Source of the DNA: Luteimonas sp. J29
GTDB lineage: Bacteria; Pseudomonadota; Gammaproteobacteria; Xanthomonadales; Xanthomonadaceae
Length of the DNA stretch: 64,000 bases
Assembly (NCBI RefSeq): GCF_000472505.1
Contig: NZ_AWZR01000007.1
Span: forward strand, 211,494 to 275,493
Reading direction: 5' to 3'
Part shown: piece after piece, positions 1 to 7,582 of the stretch
Position numbering within the stretch: position 1 is the first letter of the stretch
Layout of the letters: each line of letters starts with the position of its first letter
Made by a program: the position numbers and the translations under genes
Notes under the pieces: model-generated
Seen by the model: only the letters and a program-made list of their open reading frames with translations
Database searches by the model: none
Told to the model about the DNA's origin: nothing

Positions 1-1
1 C

Positions 2-340
2 TACCGCCACCTGTACTTCTTCAAGGGGCGGGTCAGCGCCACGGCCGCGCGCATCGACCGCGGGCGTTTCGCCGCGCTGGCCGACCGCGCGATGCGCGAG
101 CTGGTGCCCGCGGTGCAGGCTTACAACGTCGGCGGGTGCGCCGACACCACCCTCCACGTGGACCCGGGACTCCCGCGACGCGAAATGCAGCAGATGCTCC
201 TGCGCGGGATGGTGGCGGCCCAGGCGTCGCTGGAGGCGGGCAACTGCCGCGACGCGGCCGACGAGGCGGAACTGGCCGCGCTGTCCCACGACGCCGAGCT
301 GGTGCTGGTCGAGTACCCCGCCGACGACTGGCGCGACTGA
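2..340 (+). CDS. Hypothetical protein, 5' end outside window
   Basis: The reading frame is open from base 2 and ends at TGA 338-340, giving at least 112 residues of an unrecognised protein. The visible part begins YRHLYFFKGRVSATAARIDR and is mixed alpha/beta with two scattered cysteines and an acidic end (EYPADDWRD). No signal peptide or membrane segment lies in the visible portion. In many proteobacteria the gene before ybeY is phoH, but no PhoH motif is present here. It lies 48 bases upstream of ybeY on the same strand. Function not assigned; coding status rests on the long open frame with codon use like its neighbours. Confidence 0.65.
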   Translation, partial: YRHLYFFKGRVSATAARIDRGRFAALADRAMRELVPAVQAYNVGGCADTTLHVDPGLPRREMQQMLLRGMVAAQASLEAGNCRDAADEAELAALSHDAELVLVEYPADDWRD

Positions 341-375
341 GCGGGCGGCCTCGCGCCCGGCGGCGGCCGCGCGGT

Positions 376-381
376 TAGACT
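376..381 (+). promoter_or_regulatory. Probable -10 element of ybeY, possibly leaderless
   Basis: TAGACT ends 7 bases before the ybeY ATG at 389, so initiation at the usual distance would fall on or next to the start codon. No Shine-Dalgarno sequence precedes the ATG and no good -35 box was found. Leaderless transcription is an inference. Confidence 0.4.
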
Positions 382-388
382 GGGCGCC

Positions 389-874
389 ATGACCAGGGGC
401 CCCATCCGTCTGGACGTCGCCGTCGGCTACGCGGTCCCGCGCAAGGGCCTGCCGTCGGCCGTCTCGTTCCGCAAGTGGGTGGCGGCCGCGCTGGCCGGCC
501 GGATCCGGGAGGCCGACCTCGCCATCCGCCTGGTCGGCACCCGCGAGGGGCGCGCCCTCAACCGCCACTACCGCGGCCGCGACTACGCCACGAACGTGCT
601 CAGCTTCCCCGCCGACCTGCCCGAGGGGCTGCCCCCGGGGATCCGGATGCCGCTGCTCGGCGACCTGGTGCTGTGCGCGCCGGTGGTGCTGCGCGAGGCG
701 CAGGAACAGGGCAAGCCGGTGGCCGACCACTTCGCCCACCTCACCGTGCACGGGGTGCTGCACCTGCTCGGCTGGGACCACGGCAACGCCGTGGAGGCCG
801 AGGCCATGGAGCAGCTCGAGCGCGAGATCCTGGCCGGGCTGGGCATCGCCGACCCGTACACGCTGCCGGGCTAG
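389..874 (+). CDS. ybeY: Endoribonuclease YbeY (rRNA maturation factor)
   Basis: Single-strand-specific metal-dependent endoribonuclease of the UPF0054 family, which acts in the cytoplasm in 16S rRNA 3' end maturation and late 70S quality control. The 161-residue protein carries the signature HGVLHLLGWDH with zinc ligands His121, His125 and His131. The conserved segment around GRDYATNVLSFP lies at about residues 63-74. Length is normal for the family. It is followed 100 bases later by a CorC gene, the same order as ybeY-ybeX in E. coli. Confidence 0.96.
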   Translation: MTRGPIRLDVAVGYAVPRKGLPSAVSFRKWVAAALAGRIREADLAIRLVGTREGRALNRHYRGRDYATNVLSFPADLPEGLPPGIRMPLLGDLVLCAPVVLREAQEQGKPVADHFAHLTVHGVLHLLGWDHGNAVEAEAMEQLEREILAGLGIADPYTLPG

Positions 875-922
875 GCCGGGACGGCGCCGGCCACCGCGCC
901 AGGCCGTCCGCAGGCGGGGGAT

Positions 923-951
923 TTGGGGCCCCGCCCCGGGTCCGTTAGACT
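923..951 (+). promoter_or_regulatory. Predicted sigma70-type promoter of the CorC gene
   Basis: TTGGGG (923-928) and TAGACT (946-951) are separated by exactly 17 bases. The predicted start near 958 lies shortly upstream of both candidate ATG codons of the CorC gene (975 and 999). The -10 hexamer is the same as that before ybeY. Confidence 0.5.
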
Positions 952-998
952 GGACCCGCCGCCCACCCGGGCGTATGCCAGATCAAGCACTTACTGCA

Positions 999-1880
999 AT
1001 GTCCGAGGACGACAGTAGCAGCGTCTCCGACCAACCGGAAAAGACCCCGGAACGAAGGCGCAGTTGGCTGGAACGACTCAGTTCCGCCATATCCGGCGAG
1101 CCCAGCACTCGCGACGACCTGATCGAACTGCTCCGCGACGTCCAGTCGGACGGGCTGATCGAGGCCGACACCCTGCGCATGATGGAAGGCGCGCTGGCGG
1201 TGTCCGACATGACCGTCGCCGACGTCATGGTGCCGCGCGCGCAGATGGTCTCCCTGCCCGCCGACGCCCGCTTCCTCGACCTGATGAAGAAGGTGGTCGA
1301 ATCGGGGCATTCGCGCTTCCCGGTGCACGGCGAGGACAAGGACGAGATCCTCGGCATCCTGCTGGCGAAGGACCTGCTGCGCGGCGTGGTCGCCGACAAC
1401 GGCCCCTCCTCGATCCGCGAGCTGCTGCGCCCGGCGGTGCTGATCCCCGAGTCGAAGAAGCTCAACGTGCTGCTGCGCGAGTTCCGCCAGTCGCGCAACC
1501 ACATGGCGATCGTGATCGACGAGTACGGCGGCGTCGCCGGCCTGGTCACGATCGAGGACGTGCTGGAGGAGATCGTCGGCGAGATCGACGACGAGCACGA
1601 CGACGCCGAGGATCCCGAGGCGCTGATCGCGGCCCAGGCCGACGGCCAGTACGTGGTCGACGCGCTCACCCCGATCGACGACTTCAACGAACGCTTCGGC
1701 GCCGACTTCGACGACGACGAGTACGACACCATCGGCGGCCTGGTCACCGCGGCCATCGGCCACCTGCCAGAGGCCGGCGAGGAACTCACCCTCGGCCGCT
1801 TCGGCTTCCGCGTGGCCCGCGCCGACGCGCGCCGGCTGCACGCGCTGCACGTGACCGTGCTCGGGAATGGGACGGACTGA
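999..1880 (+). CDS. corC: CorC/YbeX (HlyC-CorC family) CBS-domain protein
   Basis: Cytoplasmic CBS-pair protein of the HlyC/CorC family, linked to magnesium/cobalt efflux and, as YbeX, to ribosome metabolism. From the ATG at 999 (MSEDDSSS) it has 293 residues. The ATG at 975 in the same frame would add eight residues; the shorter start matches the usual N-terminus of the family, but neither has a clear ribosome site. The two CBS repeats span roughly residues 65-190 (VADVMVPRAQM, HSRFPVHGEDKDEILG, IDEYGGVAGLVTIEDVLEE). A CorC_HlyC C-terminal domain ends at about 290. No membrane segment is present, as expected for this soluble subfamily. It sits between ybeY and an Lnb-like gene. Confidence 0.92.
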   Translation: MSEDDSSSVSDQPEKTPERRRSWLERLSSAISGEPSTRDDLIELLRDVQSDGLIEADTLRMMEGALAVSDMTVADVMVPRAQMVSLPADARFLDLMKKVVESGHSRFPVHGEDKDEILGILLAKDLLRGVVADNGPSSIRELLRPAVLIPESKKLNVLLREFRQSRNHMAIVIDEYGGVAGLVTIEDVLEEIVGEIDDEHDDAEDPEALIAAQADGQYVVDALTPIDDFNERFGADFDDDEYDTIGGLVTAAIGHLPEAGEELTLGRFGFRVARADARRLHALHVTVLGNGTD

Positions 1881-1926
1881 GCATGCCGCTGCCCTGCCCG
1901 CACGCGCGCCGGCGGCTGGCGCGGCC

Positions 1927-3123
1927 TTGAACGGGTCGCCGGCGCGCGACGCCGTCGTCCGCACCGCGCTGCTGGCGCTGTGCCTGCTGCTGGCCCCGCT
2001 GGCGCAGGCCGCGCCGCGCATCGGCGTGGCCACCATGCTGCCCGGCGAGATCTTCTTCGAGCGCTTCGGCCACAACGCCATCGTGGTCGACGATCCCGCG
2101 CTGCCCGAGCCGGTGTCGTACAACTTCGGCTTCTTCGACATGGAGGAGCCGGGCTTCATGGCCCGCTTCGTGCGCGGCGACATGCGCTACCGGCTGGTCG
2201 CGCTGCCGCTGTCGCACGACCTGGCCTACTACCGCGAGGTCGGCCGCGGCGTGTCGATCCAGTGGCTGGACCTCGACCCGGCCCAGGCCGGGGCGCTGGC
2301 GGCGGCCCTGGCCGAGAACGCGCGGCCGGAGAACGCGGTCTACCGCTACGACTACTTCACCGACAACTGCTCCACGCGGGTGCGCGACGCGCTCGACCGC
2401 GCGCTCGGCGGCGCGCTGCGGCGCCAGGTCGCGGGGCGTTCGCGCGGCAACACGTTCCGCGGGGACGCGGTGCGCCTGGCCTCGCCCGCGCCGTGGATGT
2501 GGCTGGGCTTCGACCTCGGCCTCGGGCCCGCCGCCGACCGCCCCAACTCGCTGTGGGAGGACGCCTTCGTGCCGATGCGCCTGGCCGACGTGCTTGCCGG
2601 CGTGCACCTGGACGACGGCCGCCCGCTGGTGATCGCGACCGAGGAGATCCTCCCGCACCGGCTGGCGCCGGAGCCGCCGGAGTCGCCGCGCCGCTGGTGG
2701 CCATGGCTGCTGGCCGGCCTGGCGCTGGCGGTCGCGATCCGCCTGGCCGCACCGCGCCATCCGCGCGTGGTCGCGGGCGCGGCGATGGCGCTGTGGACCG
2801 CATGCACGGTGCTGGGTGCGGCAATGCTGTTCCTGTGGGTCGGCACCGGGCACCGCTTCGCCTGGGCCAACCACAACCTGCTGCTGTTCCCGCCCCTGAG
2901 CCTGCTGCTGCTCCACGGCGGCTGGCGCATCGTGCGCGGGCGCGCGCCCGGCGTCGCGTTCCGCGTGCTCGCCTGGGCGGTGGCGGCGTGCGCGGTGCTC
3001 GCGCTGTTCCTGCACCTGCTGCCGGTGCTGCCACAGCGCAACGCGCACTGGATCGCGCTGATGTTGCCGGTGCACCTGGCGCTGGCATGGGCCCTGGCGG
3101 CCCGTCCCCGCGCGACCGGCTGA
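1927..3123 (+). CDS. DUF4105 / Lnb N-terminal-domain membrane protein
   Basis: A signal sequence (about residues 8-29, ending AQAAP) is followed by a periplasmic DUF4105 (Lnb N-terminal-like) domain and then about five C-terminal hydrophobic segments from about residue 258. Conserved features are the His of FERFGHNAIVVDD (His49) and the Cys of YDYFTDNCSTRV (Cys148), candidate catalytic residues. Lnb proteins acylate lipoprotein N-termini in some Gram-positive bacteria, but most DUF4105 proteins of proteobacteria are uncharacterised. The start is uncertain: TTG at 1927 gives a compact signal peptide, whereas ATG at 1867 would overlap the CorC gene and leave a long N-terminal extension. In E. 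coli the gene after ybeX is lnt, so the position is suggestive. Confidence 0.75.
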   Translation: MNGSPARDAVVRTALLALCLLLAPLAQAAPRIGVATMLPGEIFFERFGHNAIVVDDPALPEPVSYNFGFFDMEEPGFMARFVRGDMRYRLVALPLSHDLAYYREVGRGVSIQWLDLDPAQAGALAAALAENARPENAVYRYDYFTDNCSTRVRDALDRALGGALRRQVAGRSRGNTFRGDAVRLASPAPWMWLGFDLGLGPAADRPNSLWEDAFVPMRLADVLAGVHLDDGRPLVIATEEILPHRLAPEPPESPRRWWPWLLAGLALAVAIRLAAPRHPRVVAGAAMALWTACTVLGAAMLFLWVGTGHRFAWANHNLLLFPPLSLLLLHGGWRIVRGRAPGVAFRVLAWAVAACAVLALFLHLLPVLPQRNAHWIALMLPVHLALAWALAARPRATG

Positions 3124-3152
3124 GCAGGTCCGCGCGCGCTCGCCGCGTGCAT

Positions 3153-3164
3153 GCATACGTATGC
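3153..3164. repeat. 12-bp perfect palindrome upstream of the GH97 gene
   Basis: GCATACGTATGC is a perfect palindrome 63 bases upstream of the GH97 start and is AT-richer than its surroundings. It could be an operator for a carbohydrate-responsive repressor, but no regulator gene is adjacent. The role is inferred from position only. Confidence 0.35.
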
Positions 3165-3227
3165 GACGGGCGCACCCACGGCGCCGTGGCTACCATCGGC
3201 CGATCTTCACGAGGGAGGAGACGCACG

Positions 3228-5261
3228 ATGTGGATCCATCGACTGTCCGCGCTCGTGTTGCTGTGCGCCGCACCTGCCGCCGCGCAGGACGCGCCAGCGA
3301 CCGCGGGCGCGTGTTCGCCCGGCAACGTGGTGTGCGTCGAGCTGGGGCTGGATGGCGACGGCCGGCCGAGATACGCGGTCACGCGCGCCGGGCGGCAGGT
3401 CCTCGCGCCATCGCGCCTGGGCATGATCCTGGCCGATGCACCCAAGCTCGACCGCAACCTCGCGATCGCCGACGTCCGCCGGTCCACCTTCGACCAGACC
3501 TGGGAGCAGCCCTGGGGCGAGCGCCGCGAGATCCGCAACCACTACAACGAGCTGACGGTCACCCTGCGCGAGAAGTCGGGTCCAGGGCGCGACTTCGACG
3601 TGGTGTTCCGGCTGTACGACGACGGCCTCGGCTTCCGCTACGTGTTCCGTCGCCAGCCGGCGCTGGAGCGGCTGGAGATCGTCGAGGAGCTGACCGAGTT
3701 CCACCTCGCCGAAGACGCCGCGGCGTGGTGGATCCCCGCCTTCGAGTGGAACCGCGCCGAGTACCTCTACCACGCGACCCCGCTGCGCGAGGTCGGCGAC
3801 GCGCAGACCCCGATCACGCTGCGCATGGATGACGGCATGCACGCGTCGATCCACGAGGCGGCGCTGGTCGATTACGCCGGCATGAACCTGACCCGGGTCG
3901 AAGGCCGCCGCCTCAAGGCCGCGCTCACCCCCGGCACCAGCGCGCGGGCCAAGGTCTCGGTCGCCACCCCGTTCCGGACGCCCTGGCGCACGCTGCAGCT
4001 GGGCATGCGCGCGGGCGACCTGGTCGAGTCCCCGCTGATCCTCAACCTCAACGAACCCAACCGCCTCGGCGACGTGTCGTGGGTCAAGCCGATGAAGTAC
4101 GTCGGGGTGTGGTGGGAGATGCACATGGACCTCAAGTCCTGGGCCTCCGGACCGAAGCACGGCGCGACCAACGAGAACGTGCGCCGGCACATCGACTTCG
4201 CCGCCCGCCACGGCTTCGGCGGGGTGCTGGTGGAAGGCTGGAACCTCGGCTGGGACGGCGACTGGTTCGGCAACGGCGAGGCGTTCAGCTTCACCCGGTC
4301 CTATCCCGACTTCGACCTCGAGGCGTTGAGCGCCTACGCGCGCGAGAGGGGCGTGGTGCTGATCGGCCACCACGAGACCTCGGGCCACGCCGCCCACTAC
4401 GAATCGCAGATGGACGCCGCGTTCGACCTCTACCGGCGCGTGGGCGTTCCCGCGGTCAAGACCGGCTACGTCGCCGACGCCGGCCAGGCCAAGGTGCGCG
4501 ACGCCGACGGCAACCTCGTCTTCGCCTGGCACGAAGGCCAGGACATGGTGAACCACCACCTGCGCGTGGTGGAGGCGGCGGCCAGGCGCCGGATCGCGGT
4601 CAATCCGCACGAGCCGGTCAAGGACACCGGCCTGCGCCGCACGTATCCGAACTGGCTCACCCGCGAAGGCGCGCGCGGCATGGAGTACAGCGCCTGGGGC
4701 CAGCCGGGCAATCCGCCGGGGCACGAGCCGACCCTGGTGTTCACCCGCCTGCTGGCGGGGCCGATGGACTACACGCCGGGCATCTTCGGCATGGAGACCC
4801 GGGCGCCCGGCGGCGTGGAGACGACCTGGGCCAAGCAGCTGGCGCTGTACGTGGTGATCTACAGCCCGCTGCAGATGGCGGCCGACCTGCTGGACAACTA
4901 CGAACGCAACCCCGGCCCGTTCCAGTTCATCAAGGACGTGCCGGTGGACTGGGAGGCCACGCGCGTGCTCAATGGCGAGGTCGGCGAGTACGTGACCATC
5001 GCGCGCCGCGAGCGCGGCGGCGACGACTGGTACCTGGGCGCGGTGACCGACGCGCAACCGCGCACGCTCGAGGTCGCGCTCGACTTCCTCGAACCCGGCC
5101 GCCGCTATACCGCGCAGGTGTACCGCGACGGCGACCGTGCCGACTACCGTGGCAACCGCGAGGACATCGTGATCGAGGCGCGCGAGGTCACGTCCGTCGA
5201 CACGCTCACCCTGCGCCTGGCGCCCGGCGGCGGGCAGGCGATCCGGTTCGTGGCGCAGTAG
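3228..5261 (+). CDS. Glycoside hydrolase family 97 protein
   Basis: Exported glycosidase of family GH97 (alpha-glucosidase/alpha-galactosidase type), 677 residues, usual family length. The start is set by a strong GGAGG (3212-3220) before ATG 3228 and by a signal peptide (residues 1-20, ending AAAQ). An N-terminal beta-sandwich (about 25-290) precedes the barrel, with GGVLVEGWNLGWDGDWF near 330, GHHETSGHAAHYE near 380, REGARGMEYSAWG near 480 and a C-terminal beta domain. Glutamates in HHETSG and RGMEYSAW are candidate catalytic residues. The segment VKTGYV lacks the Asp nucleophile of retaining members, which favours the inverting alpha-glucosidase type. The same frame is open upstream to 1980 in the shadow of the previous gene, but that extension is not coding. 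Confidence 0.9.
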   Translation: MWIHRLSALVLLCAAPAAAQDAPATAGACSPGNVVCVELGLDGDGRPRYAVTRAGRQVLAPSRLGMILADAPKLDRNLAIADVRRSTFDQTWEQPWGERREIRNHYNELTVTLREKSGPGRDFDVVFRLYDDGLGFRYVFRRQPALERLEIVEELTEFHLAEDAAAWWIPAFEWNRAEYLYHATPLREVGDAQTPITLRMDDGMHASIHEAALVDYAGMNLTRVEGRRLKAALTPGTSARAKVSVATPFRTPWRTLQLGMRAGDLVESPLILNLNEPNRLGDVSWVKPMKYVGVWWEMHMDLKSWASGPKHGATNENVRRHIDFAARHGFGGVLVEGWNLGWDGDWFGNGEAFSFTRSYPDFDLEALSAYARERGVVLIGHHETSGHAAHYESQMDAAFDLYRRVGVPAVKTGYVADAGQAKVRDADGNLVFAWHEGQDMVNHHLRVVEAAARRRIAVNPHEPVKDTGLRRTYPNWLTREGARGMEYSAWGQPGNPPGHEPTLVFTRLLAGPMDYTPGIFGMETRAPGGVETTWAKQLALYVVIYSPLQMAADLLDNYERNPGPFQFIKDVPVDWEATRVLNGEVGEYVTIARRERGGDDWYLGAVTDAQPRTLEVALDFLEPGRRYTAQVYRDGDRADYRGNREDIVIEAREVTSVDTLTLRLAPGGGQAIRFVAQ

Positions 5262-5270
5262 CCCATCCTG

Positions 5271-5295
5271 GCGGGCGGCTCCGGTTGCCGCCCGC
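5271..5295 (+). terminator. Stem-loop after the GH97 gene
   Basis: A perfect 9-bp stem GCGGGCGGC/GCCGCCCGC with a 7-base loop lies 9 bases past the GH97 stop. There is no T-run, so it is a terminator-like or transcript-stabilising hairpin rather than a textbook intrinsic terminator. Confidence 0.4.
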
Positions 5296-5319
5296 CGCCG
5301 GCGGGCGCAGGATGCGCGC

Positions 5320-6318
5320 ATGGAACAGACCGCCCCCGCCAATCCGCCCAGCGTCGTCAACTCCATCGTGTACGCGGGGGACGGCGCGCATCGCGACGTG
5401 CCGCTTGGGCGGATCGGCGCACTGCTCGCGCGCGATCCCGGCAGCTTCGCCTGGATCGGGCTGTACGAGCCCGACGACGCCGTGCTCGAACGGCTGCAGG
5501 AACAGTTCGGCCTGCACGACCTGGCGATCGAGGACGCGCACAAGGCCCACCAGCGGCCCAAGCTCGAGGGCTACGGCAACTCGTTCTTCCTCGTGGCCAG
5601 CACCGCGCAGGTGGTGGACCGCAGGATCGCCTACGGCGAGACCCACGTGTTCTTCGGTCCGCGCTACCTGATCACGGTGCGGCACGGCGCCTCGCTGTCC
5701 TATGCGGCCGCGCGTGCGCGCATCGAGCGCGAGCCGGAACTGCTGGCGCTCGGCCCGGCGTTCGGCCTGTACGCGGTGCTCGACGCCATCGTCGACAACT
5801 ACGTGCCGATCGTGGACGAGTTCAAGGCGGCCCTGCCGGCGCTGGAGAAGGACATCGTGAGCGACTCGTTCGACCGCGACACCGTGATCCGGCTCTACGA
5901 CCTCAAGCGCGAGCTGACCTACATGCAGGTCAACGTGGCGCCGATGCAGGACGTGCTCTCGCAGCTGGTGCGCAGTGCCAACCCGCTGCTGCCGGAGGAA
6001 GTGCGGGTGTACCTGCGCGACGTGCTCGACCACAGCCTGCGCATCAACCAGACCATCGACGTGCTGCGCGACATGCTCGGCACCGCGCTCACGGTGAACC
6101 AGGCGCTGGTGACCCAGGCCCAGGGCGAGGTGGTCAAGCGCCTCGGCGCCTGGGCCGCCCTGCTGGCGGTGCCGACCCTGGTCACGAGCTGGTACGGGAT
6201 GAACTTCCGTGCCATGCCGGAGCTGGACGGCCGCTACGCGTATCCGGCGCTGCTGGTGGGGGTGGCCGCGATCTGCGTGGGGCTGTACCGCCGGTTCCGC
6301 CGGATCGGCTGGCTCTAG
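5320..6318 (+). CDS. corA: CorA family magnesium/cobalt transporter
   Basis: Pentameric divalent cation channel of the CorA family in the inner membrane, 332 residues. The large N-terminal cytoplasmic domain (about 1-270) is followed by two membrane helices. The selectivity motif appears as SWYGMNFRAMPEL (GMN) at the end of the first helix. The second helix (YPALLVGVAAICVGLYRRF) ends the protein. The tail overlaps the convergent ATPase gene by 4 bases. Confidence 0.92.
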   Translation: MEQTAPANPPSVVNSIVYAGDGAHRDVPLGRIGALLARDPGSFAWIGLYEPDDAVLERLQEQFGLHDLAIEDAHKAHQRPKLEGYGNSFFLVASTAQVVDRRIAYGETHVFFGPRYLITVRHGASLSYAAARARIEREPELLALGPAFGLYAVLDAIVDNYVPIVDEFKAALPALEKDIVSDSFDRDTVIRLYDLKRELTYMQVNVAPMQDVLSQLVRSANPLLPEEVRVYLRDVLDHSLRINQTIDVLRDMLGTALTVNQALVTQAQGEVVKRLGAWAALLAVPTLVTSWYGMNFRAMPELDGRYAYPALLVGVAAICVGLYRRFRRIGWL

Positions 6319-7313
6319 CCGGCGCCTTCGAGCAGCGCGGCGAACCGCGCCAGCGCCGCCTCGCCCACCACGTCTTCGGCCAGCAGCGGCAGTTCCACCC
6401 GCGGAATCGACGGCAGCGCCGCGTCGAGCGTGTCCAGGTGTACCTGCTCCTGTGCGCGCCGCCCTGCCAGGAAGCCACCGGCGTCGGCGGGCGAGCGCCG
6501 GTTGACCACCAGCGCCGCGACGTGGACGCCCGCGGCCTCGAGGCTGGCCTGGAACTCGATGGTCTCGAGCACCGGAAGCCGTTCGGCGGCGAGCACCACC
6601 ACGAAGGCGGTGGCCTGCGGGTCGGCCATCGCCTCGCGCAGGTGCGCGAACAGGTGCCGCCGCCGCTCCAGTACCGCCCGGATCGCCTGGTCCCGGTCGC
6701 CCGCGGTACCCGGCGCCGCGCCGCCGCCGATCGCGCGCTCGGCCACGCCATCGTCGCCGCCGAGGTTGCGCAGCGCGGCGCCGAAGCGCGCGCTGCGCTC
6801 CTGGCGGCGCAGCAGGCCGTCGGTCCAGGCGGCCATCATCTCGGGCAGCGCCATCAGCCGCGCGGTGTGCCCCGAGGGCGCAGTATCGAACACCAGCAGG
6901 TCGTGCTCGCGCGGGGCGTCGTGGACCAGGGTCGCCACCCGCTCGAGCAGCGCCGCCTCGTGCATGCCCGGCGCATCGCGCGACAGGGCCAGGTGGCGGT
7001 CGACCTCGCCGGCCAGGTGCGGCGGCATCAGGCGACGCAGCGAATCGCCGACCTGGCGCAGGTGGGCGTCGACGGTGGCCGCGGGATCGATCTCCACCGC
7101 CTGCAGGTTGTCGACCAGCGCGCGCGGCTCGGGACCGATCGCGCGCTGCCAGAGGTGGCCGAGGCTGTGCGCGGGGTCGGTGGAGACCAGCAGCACCCGC
7201 CGGCCGGCGCGGGCCTGGGCCAGCGCGACGGCGGACGCGACCGTCGTCTTGCCCACCCCGCCCTTGCCGCCGAAGAACAGCATCCGCCGCCCGGCGGCGA
7301 GGGTCAGCAGCAT
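6315..7313 (-). CDS. ArsA/Get3-like P-loop ATPase
   Basis: Cytoplasmic SIMIBI-class ATPase of the ArsA/GET3 family, 332 residues. It has the deviant Walker A GGKGGVGKTT (residues 15-24), switch I STDPAHSLGHLWQ and switch II DTAPSGHTARLMALPE, and ends with the ArsA-type segment VVNRRSPADAGGF. It has no cysteine, so neither the arsenite-binding cysteines of ArsA nor the zinc CxxC of Get3 are present. No arsenic gene is nearby. The ATG at 7313 lies inside the Cys-Cys codons of the preceding gene (10-base overlap), so translation is probably coupled. A second in-frame ATG at 7283 would still include the P-loop. It forms a unit with the small CC-ending protein and CstA; a role in membrane-protein handling is an inference. 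Confidence 0.85.
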   Translation of the reverse strand: MLLTLAAGRRMLFFGGKGGVGKTTVASAVALAQARAGRRVLLVSTDPAHSLGHLWQRAIGPEPRALVDNLQAVEIDPAATVDAHLRQVGDSLRRLMPPHLAGEVDRHLALSRDAPGMHEAALLERVATLVHDAPREHDLLVFDTAPSGHTARLMALPEMMAAWTDGLLRRQERSARFGAALRNLGGDDGVAERAIGGGAAPGTAGDRDQAIRAVLERRRHLFAHLREAMADPQATAFVVVLAAERLPVLETIEFQASLEAAGVHVAALVVNRRSPADAGGFLAGRRAQEQVHLDTLDAALPSIPRVELPLLAEDVVGEAALARFAALLEGAG

Positions 7314-7582
7314 CCGACGTGGTCCAGCGGCGAGCGCTCCATGCCCATCCGGCGGTGCCAGTCATGGAAGCGCTCGTACATCACCGGCATCAGCTCGAGC
7401 GTGTACCAGGAGGCGGGATTCGGCACGCCCAGGGCCTCCGAGTACACCAGCAGCATGAACAGGTCGTCCTCGTCGCGTCTGGCCCGGGCGAAGGTGCGCC
7501 GGTACGGCGCCGCGTAGAACTCGCCGAGGGCGGCCGAGAGGCGCGCCCACCACGATTCCGCCGGCGCCGCCGGTTCCCGCAT
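7304..7582 (-). CDS. Small cory-CC-star-type protein ending in Cys-Cys
   Basis: A 92-residue soluble-looking protein rich in Trp, Tyr and Arg, whose last residues are DHVGCC immediately before TGA. It matches the family called cory-CC-star, which is known to occur next to ArsA-like ATPases; function unknown. Its ATG (7582) shares one base with the cstA stop (TGATG), and its last codons contain the ATPase start. E. coli YbdD and YjiX, small partners of CstA and BtsT, also end in Cys-Cys, so this protein may be an analogous accessory subunit. That comparison rests on position and the C-terminal residues only. It has no membrane segment or signal peptide. Confidence 0.8.
   Translation of the reverse strand: MREPAAPAESWWARLSAALGEFYAAPYRRTFARARRDEDDLFMLLVYSEALGVPNPASWYTLELMPVMYERFHDWHRRMGMERSPLDHVGCC

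Noticed and set aside
1980..3227. N-terminal extension of the GH97 frame
   Set aside because: It runs through the DUF4105 gene in another frame, and the real start has a signal peptide and a strong ribosome site.
6315..7313. Arsenite-pump ATPase ArsA
   Set aside because: A single nucleotide-binding half, no arsenite-binding cysteines and no ars genes nearby; general ArsA/Get3-like is all that can be said.
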